A stretch of DNA of 5,076 nucleotides from Chloroflexi bacterium RBG_16_60_22 (GTDB lineage: Bacteria > Chloroflexota > Dehalococcoidia > Dehalococcoidales > RBG-16-60-22), in contig MGNX01000058.1 of the NCBI GenBank assembly GCA_001796935.1, positions 9,026 through 14,101 on the forward strand. The letters are read 5' to 3'. The translations under genes and the position numbers were made by a program. Shown piece after piece: positions 1-5,016 of the stretch. How positions within the stretch are numbered: position 1 is the stretch's first letter; each line of letters begins with the position of its first letter. The notes beneath the pieces were generated by a model, which did no database searches, was not told the origin of the DNA, and worked only from the letters and a program-made list of their open reading frames with translations.

Positions 1-509
1 TGAAGCTTAACACCGGACTAATCAAGCCTTTCCTTATCATTATACTGCTCGCCGTGATGCTGGGAACACTCACCGCCTGCCAGGACCTGGGGTTCCCCCC
101 GACCACCCCCACCACCCCTCAGGCAACGCAGCCTGAGCCAGCCAAGGTCGGCACGGGCGTTATCAGCACGCGGGACGGCGCCATCATGGCCGTCTACAAG
201 CGACTGCTCGGCCAGGCCGGGACGGTCGAGGCCAAGCTCTACCTCGCCGACTTCTATGCCAGTTGCGATAACTGGACAGCGCAGCAGGACTACTTCAAAG
301 ACGGCACCGGCACCTGGTACGTCGCCGTGGACATGACCGCCGTCAGGGACTGGAAGCTGCGCCCCTACTGGCAGCAGGCCAGCTGGTACGTCTTCAGGGA
401 CGGCAGCGTGATACCCTCCTCCGATTTCCAGACCAACGCGCTCCGGATTGAGGCCGACCTCCAGGCCCTGAGTCCGGCAGCGGAAGCGGCCCCCGCCGAT
501 AAAGCCTAG
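1..509 (+). CDS. Secreted lipoprotein of unknown function (start codon cut by the window edge)
   Basis: The reading frame is open from the first base. Bases 1-2 (TG) are probably the last two of an ATG, GTG or TTG start codon whose first base lies outside the window. From there the protein is 169 residues: a basic start (MKLNTGLIK), a hydrophobic stretch at about 10-22 (FLIIILLAVMLG) and a lipobox LTAC ending at Cys27. This is a textbook type II signal peptide, so the mature protein should be lipid-anchored outside the cytoplasmic membrane. A Thr/Pro-rich linker (about 31-46) follows, then a domain rich in Trp and Tyr (three WY-type motifs) and an Ala-rich tail. A later GTG at 54 would remove most of the signal peptide and is unlikely to be the real start. 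I recognise no domain or function. The gene ends 70 bases before the first cupin gene on the same strand, so co-transcription is possible but unproven. Confidence 0.8.
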   Translation, partial: KLNTGLIKPFLIIILLAVMLGTLTACQDLGFPPTTPTTPQATQPEPAKVGTGVISTRDGAIMAVYKRLLGQAGTVEAKLYLADFYASCDNWTAQQDYFKDGTGTWYVAVDMTAVRDWKLRPYWQQASWYVFRDGSVIPSSDFQTNALRIEADLQALSPAAEAAPADKA

Positions 510-579
510 GACCGCGAGACACTGGAAATAACCCCCGGACCCCGTTCGGGAAAATCACGCGGGAAGGGAGATATTAAAT

Positions 580-1080
580 ATGGCGGAATCAAAGTACGGT
601 AAGTATATCTGCACCGACCTTAAAAAAGACATACGGCTCCCCGGCTACCGGGCCTGGGAAAAGACGATGATCGGGCAGGGAGAGTTCCAGGGGCGCCGCC
701 GGATGATGGAGCACGTCATCTGGATGGACAGGGAGGTCGTACCGGGCGCCTTCTACTCCGAATGCGTCTGGTTCTGGCCGCCGACGATGCCCGGCTCGCC
801 GATGAGAATCATAACCCCGGGCCGGGCCGAAGGCGAGGGCGGCCCGCCTCCCCACGCCCACCCCTTCCCCGAGCTCCTCTCCTACTTCGGGACGGACATG
901 GACCACCCGGAGGAGCTCTACGCCGAGGTCGAGTTCTGGCTGGAGGACGAGAAGTTCATCCTGGACAAGAGCTTCGTGGTGTATATCCCGGCGGGCATGA
1001 CGCACTGCCCGCTGAAGATGCATAACATGAAGAAGCCCCTGTTCCACTTCACCATCGGCCCCGGCGAGATGTACCGCTAG
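580..1080 (+). CDS. Cupin-fold protein, paralogue 1 of 3 (intact metal site)
   Basis: Small single-domain protein of 166 residues, predicted to be cytoplasmic. Cupin motif 1 is visible as PPHAHPFPELLSYFG, giving candidate metal ligands His92, His94 and Glu98. Motif 2 is PAGMTH, with His142. An FHF triplet (155-157) and the ending GPGEMY are shared with the third paralogue. Cupins of this size bind a divalent metal and act as small dioxygenases, isomerases or ligand-binding proteins; nothing here identifies the substrate. A purine-rich Shine-Dalgarno (AAGGGAG, about 564-570) sits 9 bases before the ATG. The first ten residues (MAESKYGKYI) are identical to those of the gene at 1650, and about 43 of the last 76 residues match it in a gap-free hand alignment, so the two arose by duplication. 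The cupin fold is likely; the activity is unknown. Confidence 0.85.
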   Translation: MAESKYGKYICTDLKKDIRLPGYRAWEKTMIGQGEFQGRRRMMEHVIWMDREVVPGAFYSECVWFWPPTMPGSPMRIITPGRAEGEGGPPPHAHPFPELLSYFGTDMDHPEELYAEVEFWLEDEKFILDKSFVVYIPAGMTHCPLKMHNMKKPLFHFTIGPGEMYR

Positions 1081-1116
1081 GAATATCGGGGGCTGAGATA
1101 GAAGGGAAGGAAGAAA

Positions 1117-1569
1117 ATGGCTGAAAAGAGGAACGCGAAGTATTATGTCTTCAAAGACAAGCCCGACTTCAAGCCCCCGGCCTGGGAGCACCTCACCAGC
1201 CCCGGGTTCACCCGCCGCCTGGCCTATATCGACGAGGAGACCGTTCCCGGCGCCGAGTTCGGCTGCGAGAGCCTGTGGCTGCTGCCCGGCGGGAAGTCGA
1301 GGGAAGGCCGGAAGATGATGGACGCCCATGCCAGCCCGCACGGCACGTTCATCGGCTTCTTCGGCTACAATTACGAGGACATCCACGACCTCGGGGCGGA
1401 GATAGAGTTCCATATCGGCGGGGAAAAGCATACCATCAAGAAGAGCTTCGCCGCCTTTATCCCGGAAGGCCTCGAGCACGGTCCGCTGATTATCCGGAAC
1501 ATCCGGCGGCCCGTCTTCCACTTCATCGCCCGGCCCTGCGGCGAGGGAATCGGGAAGAAATACGCCTAG
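1117..1569 (+). CDS. Cupin-like protein, paralogue 2 of 3, with a degenerate metal site
   Basis: A 150-residue relative of its two neighbours. They share the VPGA motif near residue 43, the block GAEIEF (93-98), KKSF (108-111), PEGLEH (116-121) and RPVFHF (131-136). Where the others have HAH followed three residues later by Glu, this protein has HASPHGT. His71 aligns with the first ligand, the second His becomes Ser73 and the Glu becomes Thr77; His75 might substitute. His121 of motif 2 is kept. The typical ending GPGxMY is replaced by a Gly/Lys-rich tail. It may bind metal differently, not bind it, or serve as a structural partner in a mixed oligomer. It starts 36 bases after paralogue 1 stops, with GGGAAGG upstream of the ATG, so the two are probably co-transcribed. 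Confidence 0.82.
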   Translation: MAEKRNAKYYVFKDKPDFKPPAWEHLTSPGFTRRLAYIDEETVPGAEFGCESLWLLPGGKSREGRKMMDAHASPHGTFIGFFGYNYEDIHDLGAEIEFHIGGEKHTIKKSFAAFIPEGLEHGPLIIRNIRRPVFHFIARPCGEGIGKKYA

Positions 1570-1649
1570 ACCCTGCCCGGCCAATGTCCGAGAAAGAGAC
1601 GCTTAAAACGTGACGGTCTATCAACTTACCGCAAAGGGGGAATGCTAAG

Positions 1650-2105
1650 ATGGCCGAATCTAAATACGGAAAATACATCGTCGATGCGCTGAAACCGCCG
1701 GCGAAGGAAGCGCCCTGGAGTCCGCCGTTGACCGCGGCCGGTAAAGGCCGGGGCGGGCGCGTCCTGTACATGGACGGCGACACCGTGCCGGGGGCGTTTT
1801 ACGTGGAGTGTGTCTGGGTGATGCCGCGGCCGGCCGGCGCCACCCTGCCGGGGGGCAGGAAAGTGGGCACCGAGCCCCACGCCCATAAGTACGATGAGGT
1901 CATCGCCTTCTTCGGCACGGACCTGGACAATCCGCAGGACCTCGGCGCCGAGGTGGAGCTCTGGCTGGAGGACGAAAAGCACATCATCACCAAAAGCAGC
2001 CTGGTCTTCGTGCCGGCGGGGCTAAAGCATTGCCCGCTGACCTTCAAGAGGGTGGACCGGCCGGTGTTCCACTTCACCACCGGGCCGGGGAAGATGTATT
2101 TCTAA
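1650..2105 (+). CDS. Cupin-fold protein, paralogue 3 of 3 (intact metal site)
   Basis: A 151-residue protein with the full cupin pattern: PHAHKYDEVIAFFG supplies His77, His79 and Glu83, and PAGLKH supplies His127. It starts with the same ten residues as paralogue 1 and ends in the same FHFTxGPGxMY pattern. An insert of Gly, Pro and basic residues (about 60-74) lies before motif 1. The start at 1650 is supported by AAGGGGG at 1634-1640, 9 bases upstream; an ATG at 1642 is in another frame and too close to that site. The 80-base gap after paralogue 2 is the largest inside the cluster, and I could not find a convincing promoter in it. The gene ends 3 bases before the stop codon of the convergent creatininase-family gene. 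Family and fold are likely; substrate unknown. Confidence 0.85.
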   Translation: MAESKYGKYIVDALKPPAKEAPWSPPLTAAGKGRGGRVLYMDGDTVPGAFYVECVWVMPRPAGATLPGGRKVGTEPHAHKYDEVIAFFGTDLDNPQDLGAEVELWLEDEKHIITKSSLVFVPAGLKHCPLTFKRVDRPVFHFTTGPGKMYF

Positions 2106-2108
2106 CGG

Positions 2109-2930
2109 CTACTTGCCGCCTTTTATGAAGTCCTCGATGGTGTCCGCGATATCGCGGGCGTAGTCCTCGACGTACTTTTTACAGAACTCAATATCATAGC
2201 CGGCGGGGTTGCCGAAGTAGCCGCCGGGTATCAGCCGGCGGGTCTCCCCGTCGCCGCGTCCCAGTGTCTTCATGTCCGCTTCGGTAATCCGGCTGTCTTC
2301 AAGCTGTCTCGCCATCCCGGCGTCCACCTGCTCCGGGAAATATTGCAGCATGATGCCCGTCTCCAGCGACCCCGCGTGGTAGTCGATAAACTCCCCGCGC
2401 GGCCCCATGGACGGCGGGTTTTTCTGGAGAATGACCGGCTCCCCGCCGGTCAGGCCGAGACGGTTGAAGTCCCGGGGGGGCATCAGGTAGTAGGCCTCGA
2501 TGGCAAGGTCGCGCCGGGCTGCCGTGATGGCATCGATGACGACATGGCAGTGGCGGTACTCGGCGTGCCAGTTGACGGTGAAAACGCGGTCCAGCCCCCA
2601 GCTATGCAGCGAGGCCAGAATATCGTAAATGGCCGCCTGCATCGTCTCTTTGCGGACGGAGAAGGTGCCGGCGAAGACGCTGGTGCTGCGGCTGATGCCC
2701 CAGTAGTACGGGGGCGCGATGAGGCTGGTGATGCCGTGCGATTCCAGGTGATGCTTGGCGAGGACGCTGAAGAGGCAGGGGATATAGGTATCCACCGCCA
2801 GGCCCATGTGCGGGCCGTGCTCCTCGATGATGCCGATGGGCAGCAGGACGATGGCCCCCTGCCGGGCCGCTTTCTCGATTTCCGGCCAGGGCATGTCGAC
2901 CATCGTCTCGTCAAAAATGGAGTAACCCAT
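2109..2930 (-). CDS. Creatininase-family amidohydrolase
   Basis: A 273-residue protein close to the usual length of the creatininase family (metal-dependent enzymes opening cyclic amides or hydrolysing related C-N bonds; members include creatinine amidohydrolase, FAPy deformylase and MftE of mycofactocin synthesis). The N-terminal motif PIGIIEEHGPHMGLAVDT gives Glu36, His38 and Asp47. The motif NWHAEY gives His122 and Glu124. Their spacing matches the five metal ligands of Pseudomonas creatininase (E34, H36, D45, H120, E122) with a constant offset of two, so a two-metal site is likely. YHAGSLETG (184-192) is the third conserved family block. Many relatives have NGHGGN where this has NWHAEY. 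The ATG at 2930 has GGAGG about 10 bases upstream. The gene starts 38 bases after the two-pass membrane protein gene ends and probably shares its transcript. Substrate unknown. Confidence 0.88.
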   Translation of the reverse strand: MGYSIFDETMVDMPWPEIEKAARQGAIVLLPIGIIEEHGPHMGLAVDTYIPCLFSVLAKHHLESHGITSLIAPPYYWGISRSTSVFAGTFSVRKETMQAAIYDILASLHSWGLDRVFTVNWHAEYRHCHVVIDAITAARRDLAIEAYYLMPPRDFNRLGLTGGEPVILQKNPPSMGPRGEFIDYHAGSLETGIMLQYFPEQVDAGMARQLEDSRITEADMKTLGRGDGETRRLIPGGYFGNPAGYDIEFCKKYVEDYARDIADTIEDFIKGGK

Positions 2931-2968
2931 CGCGGCCTTGCCTCCCTTCGCTTTGCCGGGGAACCCGG

Positions 2969-3238
2969 TCAGGCCCGGGAGAGGGCGACCAGCCAGGAGA
3001 CGATGCCGGCCAGCAGCATCAGCACGCCGAGGGCGAGGGCTATCCAGCCGCCCACCTTCAACGCCCCCGGCTGGGGACGCTCCGGCCAGTGCGAGACGAA
3101 CTCCCGGACGTCGGTACGGGTGGTCAGAGACTCGTAGTACCTCTTTTCCTCGTGCCGACCCCAGAGAAGCCCGATGATACCCAGGACGATGAAGACCCCA
3201 CCCACGCCCATGAGTACAAACCAGTCGCCTTCAGGCAT
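2969..3238 (-). CDS. Small two-pass membrane protein of unknown function
   Basis: An 89-residue protein with two clear hydrophobic segments, about residues 6-27 (rich in Val, Gly, Ile and Leu) and 62-86 (Gly, Ala, Leu). They are separated by a charged loop of about 34 residues with many Arg and Lys (GRHEEKRYYES, then RTDVREFVSHWPERPQPGALK). By the positive-inside rule the loop should face the cytoplasm, with both ends outside. The acidic N-terminus (MPEGDW) agrees. No known domain is recognised. A promoter-like pair lies 36-64 bases upstream of the ATG. It is first in a probable two-gene unit with the creatininase-family gene. The Shine-Dalgarno is weak (GGTGG), but the hydrophobic pattern and the promoter support a real gene. 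Confidence 0.72.
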   Translation of the reverse strand: MPEGDWFVLMGVGGVFIVLGIIGLLWGRHEEKRYYESLTTRTDVREFVSHWPERPQPGALKVGGWIALALGVLMLLAGIVSWLVALSRA

Positions 3239-3263
3239 AATACCACCGACTCCCCGATTGGAG

Positions 3264-3277
3264 TAGTAACGTTACTA
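3264..3277. promoter_or_regulatory. Perfect 14-bp palindrome overlapping the -10 box: candidate operator
   Basis: TAGTAACGTTACTA is a perfect inverted repeat centred between 3270 and 3271. It overlaps four bases of the predicted -10 hexamer and covers the predicted start site. A dimeric repressor bound here would block the promoter. No regulator gene lies in the window. It could also be a chance palindrome, though perfect 14-mers are rare and this one sits exactly at a promoter. Confidence 0.5.
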
Positions 3278-3302
3278 TAGGCCATCCGCCCGGATTTTTC
3301 AA
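3274..3302 (-). promoter_or_regulatory. Sigma70-type promoter for the membrane protein/creatininase unit
   Basis: Read on the minus strand, TTGAAA (3297-3302) is followed after exactly 17 bases by TATAGT (3274-3279). Each hexamer is one base away from the consensus. The expected start site is near 3267, giving a short leader of about 30 bases before the ATG at 3238. This is a prediction by eye, but spacing and position both fit. Confidence 0.65.
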
Positions 3303-3332
3303 ACCGTCTGGGCCTACCGTGCTTAACCGGGG

Positions 3333-3806
3333 CTATTTAATCTCGGCGGTGGCGCCGGCGGCTTCCAGCTTCTGCTTGGCGGTGGCCGCCTCTTCCTTGG
3401 TGATGCCTTCCTTGACCGGCTTGGGCGCGCCCTCCACCAGGTCCTTGGACTCCTTGAGCCCGAGGGTGGTCAGCTCGCGGACGGCCTTGATGACATTAAT
3501 CTTGTTGGGGCCGATTTCCTTGAGGATGACGGTAAACTCGGTCTGTTCCTCGACTTCGGCTGCCGCTTCACCGGCGGCCGGGGCGGCCGCGGCCACGGCC
3601 ACGGGGGCCGCCGCGCTGACGCCGAACTCGGTCTCCAGGGCCTTCACCAGGTCGGCCAGGTCAATGACGGTCATGCTCTTGATGGCATTCATGATATCCT
3701 CAATGGCCGCCGATTTCTTGGCTTTGGCCGCTTTGGGTTTCTTGGTCTCTTCCGCCTTGGGTTCCTCTACCGCCGTTGCTTCTTCCTTCTTGGCTTCTTC
3801 TGCCAT
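3333..3806 (-). CDS. rplL: 50S ribosomal protein L7/L12, with an N-terminal extension
   Basis: The ribosomal stalk protein; dimers bind the L10 C-terminal helix and recruit translation GTPases. The dimerisation domain is about residues 33-63 (IEDIMNAIKSMTVIDLADLV), the Ala/Pro/Glu-rich hinge 64-88, and the globular domain 89-157 with the conserved blocks KINVIKAVR and LGLKESKDLVEGAPKPVKEG. At 157 residues it is longer than the usual 120-130, because of about 32 extra Lys/Glu/Ala-rich residues at the N-terminus (MAEEAKKEEA to KAKK). The upstream start is supported by GGAGGG 8 bases before the ATG, next to the rplJ stop. An internal ATG (codon 39, 3690-3692) with GAGG 5 bases upstream would give a normal-length 119-residue form, so a second start cannot be excluded. 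The stop is TAG at 3333-3335. No clear intrinsic terminator follows it. Confidence 0.96.
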   Translation of the reverse strand: MAEEAKKEEATAVEEPKAEETKKPKAAKAKKSAAIEDIMNAIKSMTVIDLADLVKALETEFGVSAAAPVAVAAAAPAAGEAAAEVEEQTEFTVILKEIGPNKINVIKAVRELTTLGLKESKDLVEGAPKPVKEGITKEEAATAKQKLEAAGATAEIK

Positions 3807-3807
3807 G

Positions 3808-4332
3808 TTACTGTCCCTCCAGTTGTCGTATTCTGGCCTGCAGCACCCCCATGATGCCCCTGACAGGCCCTGCCAGCACGTTTACCAGGCCGTAGATAGG
3901 ACTCTGCATCCCGGCCAGGACGCGCCCGATGAGCACTTCCCGCGACGGCAGCCTGGCCAGCGATTCGACATCGCGGGGGGTCAACACCCTGTCCGTCAGG
4001 AAACCGCCCTTGATATTGAGAATGGACTTGGTGGTGCGGATATAGTCGGTAAGAACCTTGGCCGCTTCGGGTATCTCCCCGTAGCCGATGGCCACCGCCA
4101 CCGGCCCGACGAAAGAGCCAGCCGCCTCGTCCAGGCCGACCTCCCTGGCGGCGAGTTGCGCCAGCGAGTTCTTGACCACGTGGTACTCGATGCCCGCCTC
4201 CCGCAGCCTGCGGCGCAGGTTGCTGAGCTCGGCCGTGGTCAGCCCGCGGTAGTCCGTGAGGATACCCACGCTGCACCGGGAGAAGACGTCCCGCAGGCCC
4301 TTGATTATCTTTTCTTTCTTTTCCGTTGGCAT
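3808..4332 (-). CDS. rplJ: 50S ribosomal protein L10
   Basis: A 174-residue stalk base protein that binds 23S rRNA near L11 and carries the L7/L12 dimers on its C-terminal helix. Family landmarks are TDYRGLT (26-32), YHVVKNSL (50-57), GSFVGPVAVA (72-81), the GG at 109-110, LARLPSREVL (125-134) and the C-terminal helix from about 150 (VNVLAGPVRG onwards). Length is normal for the family. The ATG is preceded by a perfect AGGAGGT at 7 bases. Its TAA stop is separated from the rplL ATG by one base, so translation is probably coupled, as expected for proteins that assemble together. The 195-nt leader upstream fits autoregulation by the L10-L12 complex. Confidence 0.97.
   Translation of the reverse strand: MPTEKKEKIIKGLRDVFSRCSVGILTDYRGLTTAELSNLRRRLREAGIEYHVVKNSLAQLAAREVGLDEAAGSFVGPVAVAIGYGEIPEAAKVLTDYIRTTKSILNIKGGFLTDRVLTPRDVESLARLPSREVLIGRVLAGMQSPIYGLVNVLAGPVRGIMGVLQARIRQLEGQ
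3815..3820 (-). promoter_or_regulatory. Shine-Dalgarno of rplL, inside the end of rplJ
   Basis: GGAGGG on the minus strand lies 8 bases before the ATG of rplL and within the last codons of rplJ. It decides in favour of the long start of L7/L12 (codon 1 at 3806) and suggests that ribosomes finishing rplJ reinitiate at rplL. Confidence 0.75.
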
Positions 4333-4339
4333 ATCTGCT

Positions 4340-4346
4340 ACCTCCT
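4340..4346 (-). promoter_or_regulatory. Shine-Dalgarno of rplJ
   Basis: AGGAGGT on the minus strand, a perfect anti-16S match, sits 7 bases before the ATG of rplJ. It lies downstream of the leader terminator, so it is transcribed only when the terminator is read through. Confidence 0.85.
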
Positions 4347-4385
4347 GAAAAAACCGCCGGTCGTCCCGGGGGTATTACATTATGT

Positions 4386-4419
4386 AAAGAAAAAGTCCCT
4401 GTGCCGGCCGCACAAGGAC
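4386..4419 (-). terminator. Intrinsic terminator inside the rplJ leader (attenuator)
   Basis: On the minus strand GTCCTTGTGC (4410-4419) pairs with GCACAGGGAC (4395-4404) over 10 bp with one G-U wobble and a 5-nt loop, followed directly by five U residues, a C and three more U residues. It lies between the promoter and rplJ, so it must be conditional if the genes are expressed. That makes it an attenuator, not an end-of-gene terminator. Confidence 0.8.
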
Positions 4420-4533
4420 ATCATCAATTCCGGACTCCGTCCGGTCTGGCTTCATCCTCGGCAGGCACTACATTAAGTCCTTCTGGGGAAGGACACCCGC
4501 TGTCTCGGGACTGTCTCTACAGTTGTCAGGGAT

Positions 4534-4562
4534 ATTTTAACATAAGTTGGGGTGGGTGTAAA
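4534..4562 (-). promoter_or_regulatory. Promoter of the rplJ-rplL operon
   Basis: On the minus strand TTTACA (4557-4562) and TAAAAT (4534-4539) are separated by exactly 17 bases. A TG dinucleotide one base before the -10 makes it an extended -10 element. The expected start is near 4527. The strong match suits a ribosomal protein operon. Confidence 0.68.
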
Positions 4563-4588
4563 GGGCAGGAGAAAGGCTTTATGTGCAT

Positions 4589-4620
4589 TTGGCAACAATC
4601 CTTTAAAAACATGGTATAAT
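4589..4620 (+). promoter_or_regulatory. Extended -10 promoter of the small AT-rich gene
   Basis: A perfect TATAAT lies at 4615-4620 with TGG directly before it, giving an extended -10. The best -35 candidates are poor: TTGGCA at 4589-4594 is 20 bases away, and GCAACA at 4592-4597 has good spacing but matches weakly. Extended -10 promoters often work without a good -35. The start codon is 31 bases downstream. Confidence 0.6.
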
Positions 4621-4651
4621 AACTTCACTCAATGTTGGAGGTGTTAATGTT

Positions 4652-4882
4652 ATGCCATTTTTATTTAGAGAAGGATTGGTGTTCATGCCTGGTGATAAGG
4701 CACTTTTTAAACCTGATGAAGAACACGAAGGGGAGCCTTGCATCGTGACAGGGTTTGTTTCTGGCGAGGATAACACATTGACCGGATATACGATAGTCTT
4801 GTTAAACAGCAAGAAAAACTTGTCTTGTGCCATAGAAGAATTAAAACTTCCTCCAAAGAATAAGGAGAAAGGGGAACACTAA
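4652..4882 (+). CDS. Small AT-rich protein of unknown function (76 residues)
   Basis: The 76-residue product has no signal peptide or membrane segment. The first 60 residues alternate hydrophobic and polar positions with several glycines (GLVFMPGDKALF, EPCIVTGFVSG, TGYTIVLL, LSCAIEELKL). This suggests a small beta-barrel, perhaps SH3-like, with a Lys-rich tail (PPKNKEKGEH); that is an impression of the pattern, not a recognised family. GGAGGTG (4637-4643) lies 8 bases before the ATG, and an extended -10 promoter lies upstream, so it should be expressed. An ATG at 4647 is in another frame and closer than ideal to the Shine-Dalgarno. In 4681-4860, 75 of 180 bases are G or C (about 42%), against about 62% in a 60-base sample of cupin 1, so it may be recently acquired or under different codon pressure. 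It is transcribed divergently from rplJ. Confidence 0.8.
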   Translation: MPFLFREGLVFMPGDKALFKPDEEHEGEPCIVTGFVSGEDNTLTGYTIVLLNSKKNLSCAIEELKLPPKNKEKGEH

Positions 4883-4962
4883 CGGCCTAAGCCGCGGATG
4901 GTGCGAGGGCGGCATGGGTGGGAATAGATAACTCCCGGGGGGCGGTAGGGCAAGAAAAGAAA

Positions 4963-5006
4963 GAGATTCTCACGTCGTCCGCCTAGGGCGGACTCCTCAG
5001 AATGAC
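4963..5006. repeat. REP-like palindromic element
   Basis: GTCCGCC (4977-4983) and GGCGGAC (4987-4993) form a perfect 7-bp stem around TAG, and the flanks ATTCT (4966-4970) and AGAAT (4999-5003) extend the inverted repeat. The outline GAGATTCT ... TCAGAATGAC resembles a dispersed intergenic palindrome seen in many bacterial genomes. Only one copy is in the window, so the repeat status is inferred from resemblance. Confidence 0.5.
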
Positions 5007-5016
5007 GGAAAGGGGG

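Larger units (their letters stand above)
4333..4527 (-). promoter_or_regulatory. L10 leader: cis-regulatory 5' UTR of rplJ-rplL
   Basis: About 195 nt separate the predicted start site from the rplJ ATG. In transcript order it holds: a 5-bp hairpin ACTGT/ACAGT (4510-4523); a hairpin GTCCTT/AAGGAC with a 6-nt loop (4477-4494); the segment CCTGCCGAGGATGAAG, which resembles the conserved core of the known L10 leader family (recognised from memory); a 6-bp hairpin CCGGAC/GTCCGG (4430-4444); and a terminator with its U-tract. In the established model, the L10-L12 complex binds this RNA and favours termination when stalk protein is in excess. The family match should be confirmed with the Rfam L10_leader model (RF00557). 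Confidence 0.75.

Noticed and set aside
534..552. Short CCCG/CGGG inverted repeats after the lipoprotein gene
   Set aside because: The stems are only 3-4 bp and no T-run follows; this is expected by chance in GC-rich DNA.
589..1584. A 331-residue open frame on the minus strand opposite the first two cupin genes
   Set aside because: It is antisense to two clearly homologous genes with cupin motifs, has no recognisable motif, and is explained by GC-rich codon bias leaving few stops on the opposite strand.
2343..3137. A 264-residue open frame on the plus strand opposite the creatininase-family gene
   Set aside because: The minus-strand frame carries all family motifs and a Shine-Dalgarno; the plus frame is a shadow rich in Gly, Arg and Asp with no motif.
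3281..3332. Possible rplL terminator formed by GCCC/GGGC around 3287-3313
   Set aside because: On the minus strand the stem has an A-C mismatch and no U-tract follows, so it does not qualify as an intrinsic terminator.
3319..4476. A 385-residue open frame on the plus strand opposite rplL and rplJ
   Set aside because: It mirrors two certain ribosomal protein genes; the Ala/Ser/Val-rich start is just the complement of the Ala-rich L7/L12 sequence.
4603..4833. A 76-residue minus-strand frame overlapping the small AT-rich gene
   Set aside because: The plus-strand frame has a promoter, a strong Shine-Dalgarno and a balanced protein sequence; the minus frame has none of these.
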